Positions 27,309 to 36,409 of a stretch of 64,000 nt of DNA are shown here, piece by piece (position 1 is the first letter of the stretch; each line of letters starts with the position of its first letter). The stretch is taken from the NCBI RefSeq assembly GCF_015864665.1, contig NZ_JADYWU010000001.1:1488001-1552000 (forward strand), given 5' to 3'. A model generated the notes under the pieces. That model ran no database searches. It was not told the origin of the DNA and saw only the letters and a list, made by a program, of their open reading frames with translations. The DNA is from Salinibacterium sp. SWN167. GTDB taxonomy: Bacteria; Actinomycetota; Actinomycetes; Actinomycetales; Microbacteriaceae. Both the position numbers and the translations under genes were made by a program.

Positions 27309-28780
27309 GAGCTCTTGTCGTAGTCCTTCAAGAAGATGCCGAACAGGTCTTCGCCGTCCTCGCCGCGCACGATGGGGTCATAGACCCGAGCCGCACCGTC
27401 GACGAGGTCGAGCGGCGCATGAAAGCCCTCTTCTGCGAGTCGCACCTTGGTGGGGTGGGGGCGCTCATCCGTAATCCAGCCGGTGTCAACGCTCGTCATG
27501 AGAATGCCGTCGGTCTCGAACATTTCGCGAGAGCTGGTGCGCGTCAGCATGTTCACGGCAGCCTTGGCCATGTTGGTGTGCGGATGCCCGGGTCCCTTGT
27601 AACCGCGACCGAAAACGCCTTCCATTGCCGACACGTTGACAATGTATTTGCGTCGCGCAGTCGAGGCGGCCATCGAAGGACGCAGCATCGAGATCAGCAC
27701 AAAGGGAGCAGTCGTGTTAGCGAGCTGAACTTCCAACATCTCGAGCGGATCAACCTGATCGACATGCTGGGTCCACGAGTTGATTGAGTCGAGATCGGGA
27801 ACGAGCCCGCCAGCATCAATCGCCGTGCCCGCAGCGAGACGTTCGAGCGAACTCGAGCCGGCTGTCATGGCCTGTTCGGTCAGTTCTTCGGCGCGCGTGG
27901 CAGCGGCGGCCAAGATCGGATGCGCCGATACCGACTGCGCGAGGGCCTGCGGGTGCGGGTCGTTGGTGTGGCCAAAGGTCGTGAGCTCGGGCAACGGGCC
28001 ATCGGGCAGCGGAGCAAGCTCACCATCCACGAGAGGCTGGTAAGCACCGGGGGAGCGGCGCACCGTCTGAGTCGCATTGTTGATGAGGATGTCGAGCGGC
28101 CCCTGCGCCGCAACGGACTCGGCCAGCCCGATCACCTGGGCGGGGTCGCGGAGGTCGATTCCGACCACGCGAAGGCGGTGCAGCCAGTCTGCCGAGTCGG
28201 GCAGGCTCGAAAAGCGACGAACGGCATCCCGCGGAAAGCGGGTCGTGATGGTGGTGTGCGCGCCATCCCGCAGCAAACGCAACGCGATGTACATGCCGAT
28301 CTTGGCGCGACCACCCGTGAGCAACGCACGCTTTCCAGTGAGGTCAGTGCGGGCGTCACGCTTGGCGTGATTGAACGCCGCGCAGCTCGGGCAGAGCTGG
28401 TGATAGAACGAATCAACGGTCGTATAGGGCTGCTTGCAGATGTAGCAGGGGCGCGCCTTGATCAGTTCGCCCGCCGTCGGAGCTTCAGTGTTCGTCGAAA
28501 TCGGGATGCCGCGAGTCTCGTCGTCGATGCGGTCGGCAGCGCCTGTGGCAGTTGCCGCAATCACTTCGCGGTCGGCGTCGGCGATGGCGGCGCGTTTCTC
28601 GAGGCGGCGCTCTTTCTTGACGGCCTTGAACATGGCGGCGGTAGCGCGGCGCACTGTCACAAAGTCGGGGTGCTCCTCGTCCATGCCTGCCATCTGGCTG
28701 AGCACTTTGAGAGTGGTTTCAAGCTCACCGGGATCCACAACGGCGGGGTCATGTTCAGGGAGATTGCTGGAATTAAGCAC
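27302..28780 (-). CDS. Zinc-ribbon SDR-family protein with altered catalytic Tyr
   Basis: 492 residues. An alpha-helical N-terminal part (1-100) is followed by a zinc-ribbon-like motif: Cys112, Cys115, Cys130 and Cys133. A Rossmann dinucleotide-binding motif TGGRAKIG lies at 155-162, NNA-type (INNATQ) and VNVSAMEG segments follow. The usual SDR YxxxK is replaced by TNMAK, so the catalytic Tyr is a Thr while the Lys is kept. Family members with this form occur in plants and actinobacteria; activity is unknown. Starts with GTG, probably leaderless. Confidence 0.8.
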   Translation of the reverse strand: MLNSSNLPEHDPAVVDPGELETTLKVLSQMAGMDEEHPDFVTVRRATAAMFKAVKKERRLEKRAAIADADREVIAATATGAADRIDDETRGIPISTNTEAPTAGELIKARPCYICKQPYTTVDSFYHQLCPSCAAFNHAKRDARTDLTGKRALLTGGRAKIGMYIALRLLRDGAHTTITTRFPRDAVRRFSSLPDSADWLHRLRVVGIDLRDPAQVIGLAESVAAQGPLDILINNATQTVRRSPGAYQPLVDGELAPLPDGPLPELTTFGHTNDPHPQALAQSVSAHPILAAAATRAEELTEQAMTAGSSSLERLAAGTAIDAGGLVPDLDSINSWTQHVDQVDPLEMLEVQLANTTAPFVLISMLRPSMAASTARRKYIVNVSAMEGVFGRGYKGPGHPHTNMAKAAVNMLTRTSSREMFETDGILMTSVDTGWITDERPHPTKVRLAEEGFHAPLDLVDGAARVYDPIVRGEDGEDLFGIFLKDYDKSSW

Positions 28781-28785
28781 ACCCG

Positions 28786-28791
28786 ATTCTA
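28786..28791 (-). promoter_or_regulatory. -10 box (TAGAAT) of SDR gene
   Basis: Minus-strand TAGAAT lies five bases before the GTG at 28780, one base closer than in the other leaderless genes of this window. Confidence 0.45.
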
Positions 28792-28812
28792 CCCGCGCCG
28801 GAAGCCCCGTTT

Positions 28813-28836
28813 GGCTCGTACGGGAGCGTACGAGCC
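28813..28836. repeat. Inverted repeat in SDR/DMT divergent promoter
   Basis: GGCTCGTAC (28813-28821) and GTACGAGCC (28828-28836) are perfect 9-bp arms with a six-base spacer, between two divergent genes only 69 bp apart and directly next to the DMT -10 box. A regulator-binding site is likely. Confidence 0.6.
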
Positions 28837-28837
28837 G

Positions 28838-28843
28838 TATGCT
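28838..28843 (+). promoter_or_regulatory. -10 box (TATGCT) of leaderless DMT gene
   Basis: TATGCT lies six bases before the ATG at 28850. Confidence 0.5.
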
Positions 28844-28849
28844 GGCGGA

Positions 28850-29743
28850 ATGATCCTCAGCGTCGTGCTCGCCCTCGCCGGCTCCGTGTTTTACGGTGTC
28901 TCAGACTTCTTCGGAGGCTTGAGCACTCGACGCTTGCAGGTCGTACCCGCGACCACGATCATCCACGTCTTCGCGACCGTGTCTCTCCTGATTGCGATGC
29001 TCTTTGTTCCCGTGCGTTTCGAACCGGGTGCCCTGCTCTGGGGCGGCGTCTCCGGCGTGGCCGCCATCGTGGGGTTGCTCACCTTCTACGCTGCCCTTGC
29101 GGATGGCCCGATGAGCTTGGTCGCGCCTTTGATTGCGGTCGTGGGCGCGGTGGTTCCGGTCGCGTTTGCGGTTATTGCGGGCGAGCAACTCCCAGCGCAA
29201 GCGTGGATCGCCATTGTGCTCGCGCTCGTCAGCGCTCTGTTGGTGTCGGTCACTCGATCAGATTCTGCTGCGCGGGTTCGCCCCCGCACCGTCGTGGTCA
29301 GCATTGTGTCCGGTGTCAGCCTCGGTGGTGCCCTCATTGCTCTCGACCATGCCCCGGAATCCGCGGGGCTCGCTACCGCGGTCGTCGAGATTGTGGTTGG
29401 GCTTGCCGTCATGCTCCTGCTGCTTGCTTTCACCCGGCTGAGTGCTCCGCTGCACGACTTCTTCGCCCAGTTCGATCACCAGCCCGAGGGCGGACCCGTC
29501 GTGAGTGTGAGCCGGGCACGCATTCTTGCCGCCGCCGGTGGTGTGCTCGTTGGGGCATCCAATGCGTTCATTCTTTTCGCTCTCCAGGCGGGAAGCTTGG
29601 CGGTTGTTTCGGTGCTCGTGAGCTTGTATCCGCTCGCCACAATTGTGCTCGCTCGCTTTACACTGCACGAGAAGGTCAGCCGTATTCAGCTTCTCGGAAT
29701 GCTGCTCGCCCTCGTCGCTTCGGTGATGCTCGCGCTCAGCTAG
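28850..29743 (+). CDS. EamA-family (DMT) transporter
   Basis: 297 residues with ten hydrophobic segments in two homologous halves, the EamA layout of drug/metabolite transporters. It starts MILSVVLALAGSVFYGVSDFFGG; the second half ends LVSLYPLATIVLARFTLHEKV, a typical EamA closing motif. The substrate cannot be predicted. A much longer frame is open upstream but lies antisense to the SDR gene; the ATG at 28850 with a TATGCT box is the sensible start. Confidence 0.88.
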   Translation: MILSVVLALAGSVFYGVSDFFGGLSTRRLQVVPATTIIHVFATVSLLIAMLFVPVRFEPGALLWGGVSGVAAIVGLLTFYAALADGPMSLVAPLIAVVGAVVPVAFAVIAGEQLPAQAWIAIVLALVSALLVSVTRSDSAARVRPRTVVVSIVSGVSLGGALIALDHAPESAGLATAVVEIVVGLAVMLLLLAFTRLSAPLHDFFAQFDHQPEGGPVVSVSRARILAAAGGVLVGASNAFILFALQAGSLAVVSVLVSLYPLATIVLARFTLHEKVSRIQLLGMLLALVASVMLALS

Positions 29744-29769
29744 CGTGCTCAGAGGGGTGCTGACCCGGC

Positions 29770-29775
29770 TACGGT
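29770..29775 (+). promoter_or_regulatory. -10 box (TACGGT) of leaderless helicase gene
   Basis: TACGGT lies six bases before the ATG at 29782. Confidence 0.5.
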
Positions 29776-29781
29776 GGAACA

Positions 29782-32331
29782 ATGGCCTCACTTCTGGATG
29801 CGCTTCCGACGCCCTTTGACGCAGACGCAACCTATGACGCTTTCGTCGGGTGGGCATCCGATCGCGGATTGACTCTCTATCCTGCGCAGGATGAAGCTGT
29901 CATCGAGCTCGTCTCGGGCGCGAACGTGATCCTCTCGACCCCCACGGGCACCGGCAAGTCCCTCGTGGCTATTGCCGCTCACGCCATCGCGCTGGCCCAG
30001 GGCCAACGCACGTTCTATACAGCCCCGATCAAGGCGCTGGTGAGCGAGAAGTTTTTTGCCCTCGTCGAGGTATTCGGGGCCGAAAACGTCGGGATGGTCA
30101 CGGGAGACTCGTCCGTCAACGCCGATGCGCCCATCATTTGCTGCACGGCAGAGATTCTTGCCAACCTTGCTCTTCGTGAAGGGGCGGATGCCCGGGTCGA
30201 CCAGGTAGTGATGGACGAGTTCCACTTCTACGCCGACCCCGATCGCGGCTGGGCGTGGCAGGTGCCGCTGCTCATTCTGCCGAACGTGCAGTTCGTGTTG
30301 ATGTCGGCCACGCTCGGCGACATGCAGCCGTTGGCGGATGATCTCAGCCGTCGCACGGGCCGCGAGACGAGCCTCATCACCGGTGTGGAACGTCCTGTTC
30401 CCCTGCACTACTCGTGGGCGCTCACGCCGATTCACGAGACGGTCGAAGATCTTCTCTCGACGGGCCAGACCCCGATTTACATTGTCCATTTCTCGCAGGC
30501 CGCAGCGTTGGAGCGTGCCCAAGCGATGACGAGCCTCAAGGTAGTGACGCGCGAGCAACGCGACGAGATCGCTGATGCCATCGGTGACTTCCGTTTCACG
30601 ACAGTGTTCGGCAAGACGCTGTCACGCCTCATCCGCTCAGGCATCGGCGTGCACCACGCCGGCATGCTGCCTAAGTACCGTCGTCTCGTCGAACAACTGG
30701 CCCAGCGCGGGCTGCTACGCGTCATTTGCGGAACCGACACTTTGGGCGTCGGCATTAACGTGCCCATCCGCACCGTTCTGCTCACCCAGCTCACGAAGTA
30801 CGACGGAACGCGGATGCGCCAGCTCACCGCTCGCGAATTCCACCAGATCGCGGGCCGAGCGGGTCGTGCCGGTTTTGACACCGCCGGTACGGTGGTTGCT
30901 CAAGCCCCCGAACACGAATCTGACAACGCCAAGATGGTGGCCAAAGCGGGAGACGACCCCAAGAAGCTGCGCAAGCTCGTGCGCAAGAAAGCTCCCGACG
31001 GGTTTGTGACCTGGAGCGAAGCGAGTTTCAACCGCATGATCGCCGCCGAGCCAGAACAGCTCACGAGCAACATGCGCATGAACCACGCCATGATCCTCAA
31101 CGTGATCGCCCGCGGGGGAGACGTCTTCACCAACGTGCGCACTCTTGTAGAAGACAACCACGAACCCCGAACCAAGCAACGTGAACTGGCGAAGCAAGCG
31201 CTGGCGATCTACCGCACCCTGCGCACCGCTGAGATTGTCGAAGAACACCGCGTCTCCGACACCATGATTGTGGATGGCGAAGAGGTCGAGAGCTTCGACG
31301 AACGCATTGAGATTCGACTGACCGTTGACCTGCAGGCGAACTTCGCTCTCAACCAGCCGCTCTCGCCGTTTGCTGTAGCCTCCTTCGACCTGCTCGACAA
31401 GGAATCACCCACGTATGCGCTGGACATGATCTCGGTGCTTGAAGCGACGCTCGATAACCCGCGGCCGATTCTGTCGCAGCAACAGTTCATGGCGCGCGGC
31501 GAGGCTGTCGCAGCAATGAAGGCCGAAGGCATCGAGTACGACCAGCGCATGGAACTGCTCGAAGAGGTCACCTGGCCCAAGCCGCTTGAAGAACTGCTTA
31601 CGGCCGCCTTTGAGATGTACAGCGCAAGCCAGCCCTGGATCGGCGATTTCGAACTCAGCCCCAAAACTGTCGTGCGCGACCTCTACGAGCGGGCCATGAC
31701 CTTCGCTGACTTCGTCGGTTTCTACGGTCTTGCGCGCAGCGAAGGTCTCGTGCTGCGGTATCTCTCCGATGCCTACCGAGCGACCCGTCAAACGATTCCG
31801 GATGATGCCAAAACCGACGAACTTCTCGACCTCATCGAGTGGCTCGGCGAACTGGTGCGCCAGGTCGACTCGAGCCTCATCGACGAGTGGGAGGCCATGA
31901 CGAACGGCGTCGACTCCGCTACCAGCGGCGAGCCAGTGCTGCCGCCAACTCCGGCATCCGTTGTCACCAATGGACGGGCCTTCCGCGTGCTTGTGCGTAA
32001 CGAAATGTTCCGCCGAGTGCAGCTCGCCGCCCGCGACGATGCGGTCGCACTCGGTGAGTTGGATGCCGCAGCCGGCTTCGATGAGGAGGCATGGGGCGAG
32101 GCGCTCGACCGCTACTTCGACGAGCACGACACCATCTCTGTGGCGGGTGACGCGCGCGGCCCCGCCATGATCGCCATCACCGAGGAGCCAGGCCAATGGC
32201 ATGTGCGTCAGATCATTGAAGACCCCGCGGGCAACCACGACTGGGCGATTACTGCGACGGTTGACCTCGCCGAATCTGCCGTTGAGGGTATTGCTGTGGT
32301 TCGCGTGACGGGATTCACCCGTCTTGATTAG
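29782..32331 (+). CDS. Ski2-like DExH RNA helicase with DUF3516 C-terminus
   Basis: 849 residues. Walker A TPTGTGKS (53-60), DEFH box (145-148), SAT motif LMSATLGD and motif VI QIAGRAGRAGFD are all intact. The C-terminal half (about 400-849) matches the DUF3516 arrangement of actinobacterial Ski2/Mtr4-like helicases. Expected to unwind structured RNA in the cytoplasm, perhaps in RNA decay with RNase E/G. The substrate is not known. Confidence 0.9.
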   Translation: MASLLDALPTPFDADATYDAFVGWASDRGLTLYPAQDEAVIELVSGANVILSTPTGTGKSLVAIAAHAIALAQGQRTFYTAPIKALVSEKFFALVEVFGAENVGMVTGDSSVNADAPIICCTAEILANLALREGADARVDQVVMDEFHFYADPDRGWAWQVPLLILPNVQFVLMSATLGDMQPLADDLSRRTGRETSLITGVERPVPLHYSWALTPIHETVEDLLSTGQTPIYIVHFSQAAALERAQAMTSLKVVTREQRDEIADAIGDFRFTTVFGKTLSRLIRSGIGVHHAGMLPKYRRLVEQLAQRGLLRVICGTDTLGVGINVPIRTVLLTQLTKYDGTRMRQLTAREFHQIAGRAGRAGFDTAGTVVAQAPEHESDNAKMVAKAGDDPKKLRKLVRKKAPDGFVTWSEASFNRMIAAEPEQLTSNMRMNHAMILNVIARGGDVFTNVRTLVEDNHEPRTKQRELAKQALAIYRTLRTAEIVEEHRVSDTMIVDGEEVESFDERIEIRLTVDLQANFALNQPLSPFAVASFDLLDKESPTYALDMISVLEATLDNPRPILSQQQFMARGEAVAAMKAEGIEYDQRMELLEEVTWPKPLEELLTAAFEMYSASQPWIGDFELSPKTVVRDLYERAMTFADFVGFYGLARSEGLVLRYLSDAYRATRQTIPDDAKTDELLDLIEWLGELVRQVDSSLIDEWEAMTNGVDSATSGEPVLPPTPASVVTNGRAFRVLVRNEMFRRVQLAARDDAVALGELDAAAGFDEEAWGEALDRYFDEHDTISVAGDARGPAMIAITEEPGQWHVRQIIEDPAGNHDWAITATVDLAESAVEGIAVVRVTGFTRLD

Positions 32332-32361
32332 CGGTGGCTCGGCATAATCGCGCCCAGTTCG

Positions 32362-33762
32362 GTGTTGAATTCTTCTATGCTCCGCAATCAGCGTTTCGTT
32401 CTCGTTGTCGCGATTCTCGCGTCCTTTGTAGCGTTTCTCGACGGCTCTGTCATTAACGTTGCCCTTCCGGCGATCAGTGCTGAGTTGGGCGGTGGGCTGA
32501 GCACGCAGCAGTGGGTTGTCGATGCGTATCTCATTACGCTCGGTTCCCTGATTTTGTTGGCTGGTTCGCTCTCTGATGTGTTCGGTCGCATTGTGATTCT
32601 GCGCGTCGGGCTCATTGGCTTCGGGGCCGCATCGCTGTTGATCGCCGTGGCGCCCACCGCTGAATTTTTGATTGCGTTCCGCGGGGTTCAGGGAATCGCG
32701 GGAGCTCTGCTGGTTCCGAGCTCGTTGGCACTCATCATGTCGTCATTCCGGGGTGCAGCCCAAGCCGCCGCAATTGGCCAATGGACCGCGTGGACGAGTG
32801 CCGCATTTCTTGTTGGCCCCGTTCTTGGTGGGCTCTTTGTTGACCTTCTGAGCTGGCGCCTCGTCTTCGCCATCAATGTGATTCCGATTGCTGTGACGCT
32901 GTGGATGATCGTGCTACTCGGCCACAAAGACGAACGTAAAGTGAACACCCGCATTGACTTTCTCGGTGCTGCTTTGGGAATCGTGGGTCTCGGCGGGCCC
33001 GTCTTCGCCCTCATCGAGCAAGGAAATTTCGGCTGGGACAGCCCTGTGGTCTTTGTGCCGTTCACGGTCGGCATCCTGAGCCTCGTTGCTTTTCTGTTGT
33101 GGCAGGGCAAAGCTCCGCATCCCATGTTGCCGCTCGAGCTCTTTCGCCACCGCAACTTCAGCTGGGGGAATATCGCCACGATGTTCATTTATGGCGGCCT
33201 CGCTCTTGGCGGTTTCATCGTCGTGATCTACCTGCAAGAGGTGGCCAACTATTCGGCGACCTTTGCCGCGCTCGCGTTTCTGCCGTCGTCGATCGGCATC
33301 ATCCTGCTGTCCTCGTACTTTGGTCGGTTGAGTGGCCAGTATGGGCCTCGCTGGTTCATGACGCTCGGGCCGCTCTTGGGCGCCAGCGGCTACATCACGT
33401 TCCTGGGTATGGGAGAGACGGTCAATTACTTCACCGAGGTCTTGCCGGGCGTGCTTCTCTTCGCCGTGGGCATGTCGATGACCGTTGCTCCACTCACGTC
33501 AGCCATCTTGGGGGCGATCTCCGCGGAACAGGCGGGCATCGGTTCTGCCGTCAACAATGCCGTGTCCCGCATCGCCGGGCTCATCACCGTCGCCCTCGTC
33601 GGTGTGATCGTCGTGGGGCCGCTTGCCCCCGAAAACTTTCACCGGGTTGTCATCGTGATGGCATCGCTGCTGTTCGCCGGGGCGCTGGTGTCGTTCCTAG
33701 GCATCCGCAATCCTGCTCCGACGGAGACTCCCATTCCGGATGCTTCTCCGCCGCTGGCCTGA
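32362..33762 (+). CDS. MFS transporter, DHA2-like (14 helices)
   Basis: 466 residues with about 14 hydrophobic helices. The N-terminal motif DGSVINVALPAI and the QWVVDAYLIT segment are typical of DHA2 drug:H+ antiporters (EmrB/QacA type); motif A-like GSLSDVFGR is present. The start may be GTG 32362 or ATG 32377; neither has a ribosome site. A CATAAT box lies at 32343-32348. The exported compound is unknown. Confidence 0.88.
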   Translation: MLNSSMLRNQRFVLVVAILASFVAFLDGSVINVALPAISAELGGGLSTQQWVVDAYLITLGSLILLAGSLSDVFGRIVILRVGLIGFGAASLLIAVAPTAEFLIAFRGVQGIAGALLVPSSLALIMSSFRGAAQAAAIGQWTAWTSAAFLVGPVLGGLFVDLLSWRLVFAINVIPIAVTLWMIVLLGHKDERKVNTRIDFLGAALGIVGLGGPVFALIEQGNFGWDSPVVFVPFTVGILSLVAFLLWQGKAPHPMLPLELFRHRNFSWGNIATMFIYGGLALGGFIVVIYLQEVANYSATFAALAFLPSSIGIILLSSYFGRLSGQYGPRWFMTLGPLLGASGYITFLGMGETVNYFTEVLPGVLLFAVGMSMTVAPLTSAILGAISAEQAGIGSAVNNAVSRIAGLITVALVGVIVVGPLAPENFHRVVIVMASLLFAGALVSFLGIRNPAPTETPIPDASPPLA

Positions 33763-33800
33763 GCTGGCTTCGCCCACCCGAGCGGAGCGCGAGGCGCGTG

Positions 33801-34622
33801 TTAGCGGAGTTGCGGCGCTGAGAGCAGCAAAAGCACCACGCTGATCAGCGCGGCGACGATGCTGAGCCGAAACAGCATCCGCTTCATAACGTTGCGGATG
33901 ATAAGCGTCAGGCTCACCATCGCAATCGCGAGTATCACGGCGGCGCCCAGGAGGCCGACCGCCGTGGGCGGGGTGCCAGGACCGAACACGATAGCGAGAG
34001 ACGCTGCGACAAGGCTGACGGCAATAACGACTCCGGATGCAGCAGAGCCAAGGTAGTGTGGCAACCCTCGCACCCCGGTCTCTCGGTCGTCGTCAAGATC
34101 GGGCAGCACATTGCTGAAGTGAGCGGCAACACCGAGAAGGGCACCGGCGACAATTACCCACGCTGCGGCGAGTTGTGGCGGCTGGCCAGAGAGAGTCACG
34201 ATGGCGGGCAGTGCGCCGAAACCGATGATGTACGGCACGACGGAGGCGATGGTTGATTTGAGCCCGAGGTTGTAAAGCCAGCCGCTCGCGAGAAACACCC
34301 CATGAGCCAGAGCCGCAAGGGGGCCAAGCGTCAACGACAGCCCGACGGATGTTGCGGCCGCGATGATCGCGATGGTCGCCACGAGTTGTGACGATACTTC
34401 GCCGCTCGCGATCGGCTTATCGGTGCGTCCCGTCCGGCGATCCCGTGCCGCATCAAGCCAGTCGTTCGAGAGGCCAACGGAGAGTTGGTTAGACAAGATC
34501 GTGACGGTCATTACAGCCACGCGCCATCCGTCAAGGCCGGCACCCCACGCTAACGCGCACGCGATGAGCGTCACCGCAACGGTTGGTCCCGGGTGGGTGG
34601 ACCGGGCAAGGGCACGCAACAT
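33801..34622 (-). CDS. UbiA-family prenyltransferase
   Basis: 273 residues with about eight hydrophobic helices. First aspartate motif NDWLDAARDRRTG and second motif DLDDDRETG, both needed for magnesium-diphosphate binding, are present. It may prenylate a quinone, porphyrin or carotenoid-type acceptor; the substrate is not clear. I start at ATG 34622, which has TACTCT six bases upstream; an ATG at 34670 would add 16 residues but would lie only one base from the divergent gene. Confidence 0.88.
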   Translation of the reverse strand: MLRALARSTHPGPTVAVTLIACALAWGAGLDGWRVAVMTVTILSNQLSVGLSNDWLDAARDRRTGRTDKPIASGEVSSQLVATIAIIAAATSVGLSLTLGPLAALAHGVFLASGWLYNLGLKSTIASVVPYIIGFGALPAIVTLSGQPPQLAAAWVIVAGALLGVAAHFSNVLPDLDDDRETGVRGLPHYLGSAASGVVIAVSLVAASLAIVFGPGTPPTAVGLLGAAVILAIAMVSLTLIIRNVMKRMLFRLSIVAALISVVLLLLSAPQLR

Positions 34623-34628
34623 GAGGCA

Positions 34629-34634
34629 AGAGTA
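34629..34634 (-). promoter_or_regulatory. -10 box (TACTCT) of leaderless UbiA gene
   Basis: Minus-strand TACTCT ends six bases before the ATG at 34622 and was used to choose that start. Confidence 0.5.
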
Positions 34635-34677
34635 GCGTTTGGCAGAGTCGTGATGCTTACTCACAGACATTGTGACC

Positions 34678-34683
34678 TATGTT
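34678..34683 (+). promoter_or_regulatory. -10 box (TATGTT) of leaderless gene at 34690
   Basis: TATGTT lies six bases before GTG 34690 and was used to choose that start. Confidence 0.5.
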
Positions 34684-34689
34684 GATTCT

Positions 34690-35160
34690 GTGAGTGATGT
34701 TTTTGATGCTTCGGTGCTTGCCGCCAAGCTGCCAGGTACGTGGGCGATTGCCGCGACCAATTTTCCGATGTGGCTCGATGGCACCCGTCACAATCCTGAG
34801 TTCACTTATGAGCCTGCAGAGGGCGATGAGCTCACGCTTGCCGACACGGTGAGCTACACCACTCGCGCGGGCGAAACCAAGACCATCGTGGGCACAGACC
34901 GCCTCCAGGGAGACGAGTTTGTGTGGCGCGGTCAGGGCTGGCTCAAAGTGCTGACGAGCCGCTGGCAGGTTGTGGGGGCTGATGATGCCTTCGACACGGT
35001 TGTCTTGCGGTTCTCGCGTTCCCGGCTCACGCCTTCGGGAATCGACATCATTACGCGCAAAGACGTTGAAGTTCCTGACGTGCGCACGACGGTCGCGCAC
35101 GCCACAGAAGAGTTTGGTCTGACTGCCGAAGACTTTGCCTCCCTCACGTGGCTTTCTTAA
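34690..35160 (+). CDS. Lipocalin-like small protein, function unknown
   Basis: 156 residues with no signal peptide or membrane segment. The pattern LPGTWAIAATNFPMWLDG followed by alternating beta-strands (LADTVSYTT, TIVGTDRL, EFVWRGQGW) suggests a small beta-barrel such as a lipocalin/calycin, which is a guess by eye. An in-frame GTG at 34672 would add six residues. Divergent from the UbiA gene. Confidence 0.65.
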   Translation: MSDVFDASVLAAKLPGTWAIAATNFPMWLDGTRHNPEFTYEPAEGDELTLADTVSYTTRAGETKTIVGTDRLQGDEFVWRGQGWLKVLTSRWQVVGADDAFDTVVLRFSRSRLTPSGIDIITRKDVEVPDVRTTVAHATEEFGLTAEDFASLTWLS

Positions 35161-35181
35161 CCCCGATTTTCTGATCCCGGG

Positions 35182-35187
35182 TACCAT
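35182..35187 (+). promoter_or_regulatory. -10 box (TACCAT) of leaderless GH3 gene
   Basis: TACCAT lies six bases before the ATG at 35194. Confidence 0.5.
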
Positions 35188-35193
35188 CGCAGC

Positions 35194-36384
35194 ATGACGA
35201 GTGCGCGCCGAGTCCCCGCGTTTGCGGTCGCACTGGCTGTTTCGTTCACTCTCGTGGGCTGTACGGCGACGTCACCGTCTGCTGTGGTGCCAGCACCCAC
35301 TTTTGCGCCACGCGTAACGCCCGTGCAGGTCGATCCAGTCGCGCAGTATGCGAGTGATCGACTGTCCACGATGTCACTGCGACAAAAAGTGTTGAGCATG
35401 CTCATGGTCCACATCCCCGGGGTTTCTCCGGCCGATCGCATCAGCTCTGATTTTGCGGATGTCGGCGGCTTTATTCTCATGGGCGATAACATCCCGAGCA
35501 CGCTCAGCCAACTCACCGCAGATACCGCTGCTCTCAGTGACGAGTCGGGCTTGCCTGTTTTGGTGGCCACCGACCAGGAGGGCGGAATCGTGCGTCGCGT
35601 TCCGACGGATGACGCGGCATCTGCTCTCGAGCTGCGCGATCGTGACCCGCAAGCTACCTTCGACGCCTTCGCCCAACGTGGTGCCCTGCTCGAATCGGTG
35701 GGGGTATCGGTCAATTTCGGAATCGTCGCCGACGTTCCCAGCGATCAGTCGAGTTTCATCTACGAACGTTCATTTGGCAGTACTGGAGCGGAGGCGGGCG
35801 CGCGCGTTGCTGAGGCCGTTGAGGGTGAATCGCCCATCCTTTCTACGCTCAAACACTTTCCGGGGCATGGTGCAGCCGAAGGGGATTCGCACACGAGCAT
35901 CCCGACAACGGCACTGTCGTATGACGACTGGAAATCCACTCACGCGGTGCCGTTCGAGGAGGGTATTGCTGCTGGCGCCCCCTTGGTCATGTTCGGGCAT
36001 CTTGAATTCACCGCGGTCGACCAGGAACCGGCGACGTTCTCGGCTCGCTGGCACGAAATCTTGCGCGACGATCTCGGATTTGACGGGGTATCGATCACCG
36101 ACGACATGGGCATGCTTGAGCGTTCAGGAGTAGCAGAATATTCGAATCAGGTCACCAACGCGGTGCGCGCGATCGAGGCGGGCAACACGATGCTGCTCTA
36201 CGTCGGAGCTGTTGACGCCTCCGGTATCGTGACCGCCGTGTCGCACGCTATTGACGAGGGCGAACTCGATGAAGCCGTCATCGACGAGGCTGCGCTGAAG
36301 CTGCTTGAAATGCGCCGCGGCCTCTCCGGCGAGACCGGTCGCTTCGTGCACTGTCTAGCCGACTGCGTCACGATCGCAGGCTAA
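35194..36384 (+). CDS. GH3 beta-N-acetylglucosaminidase-like lipoprotein
   Basis: 396 residues. Signal peptide with lipobox LVGC, Cys23 as lipid site, so the enzyme is outside the membrane. The catalytic domain has the NagZ-type KHFPGHG and D-SH motif (GDSHTSIP) that includes the acid/base dyad, ATDQEGGIVRR, and the nucleophile Asp in SITDDMGML. Likely removes N-acetylglucosamine from muropeptides or other glycans. No C-terminal accessory domain. Confidence 0.9.
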   Translation: MTSARRVPAFAVALAVSFTLVGCTATSPSAVVPAPTFAPRVTPVQVDPVAQYASDRLSTMSLRQKVLSMLMVHIPGVSPADRISSDFADVGGFILMGDNIPSTLSQLTADTAALSDESGLPVLVATDQEGGIVRRVPTDDAASALELRDRDPQATFDAFAQRGALLESVGVSVNFGIVADVPSDQSSFIYERSFGSTGAEAGARVAEAVEGESPILSTLKHFPGHGAAEGDSHTSIPTTALSYDDWKSTHAVPFEEGIAAGAPLVMFGHLEFTAVDQEPATFSARWHEILRDDLGFDGVSITDDMGMLERSGVAEYSNQVTNAVRAIEAGNTMLLYVGAVDASGIVTAVSHAIDEGELDEAVIDEAALKLLEMRRGLSGETGRFVHCLADCVTIAG

Positions 36385-36409
36385 CGAGCGACGCTCGCCT
36401 GCTCAGCTG

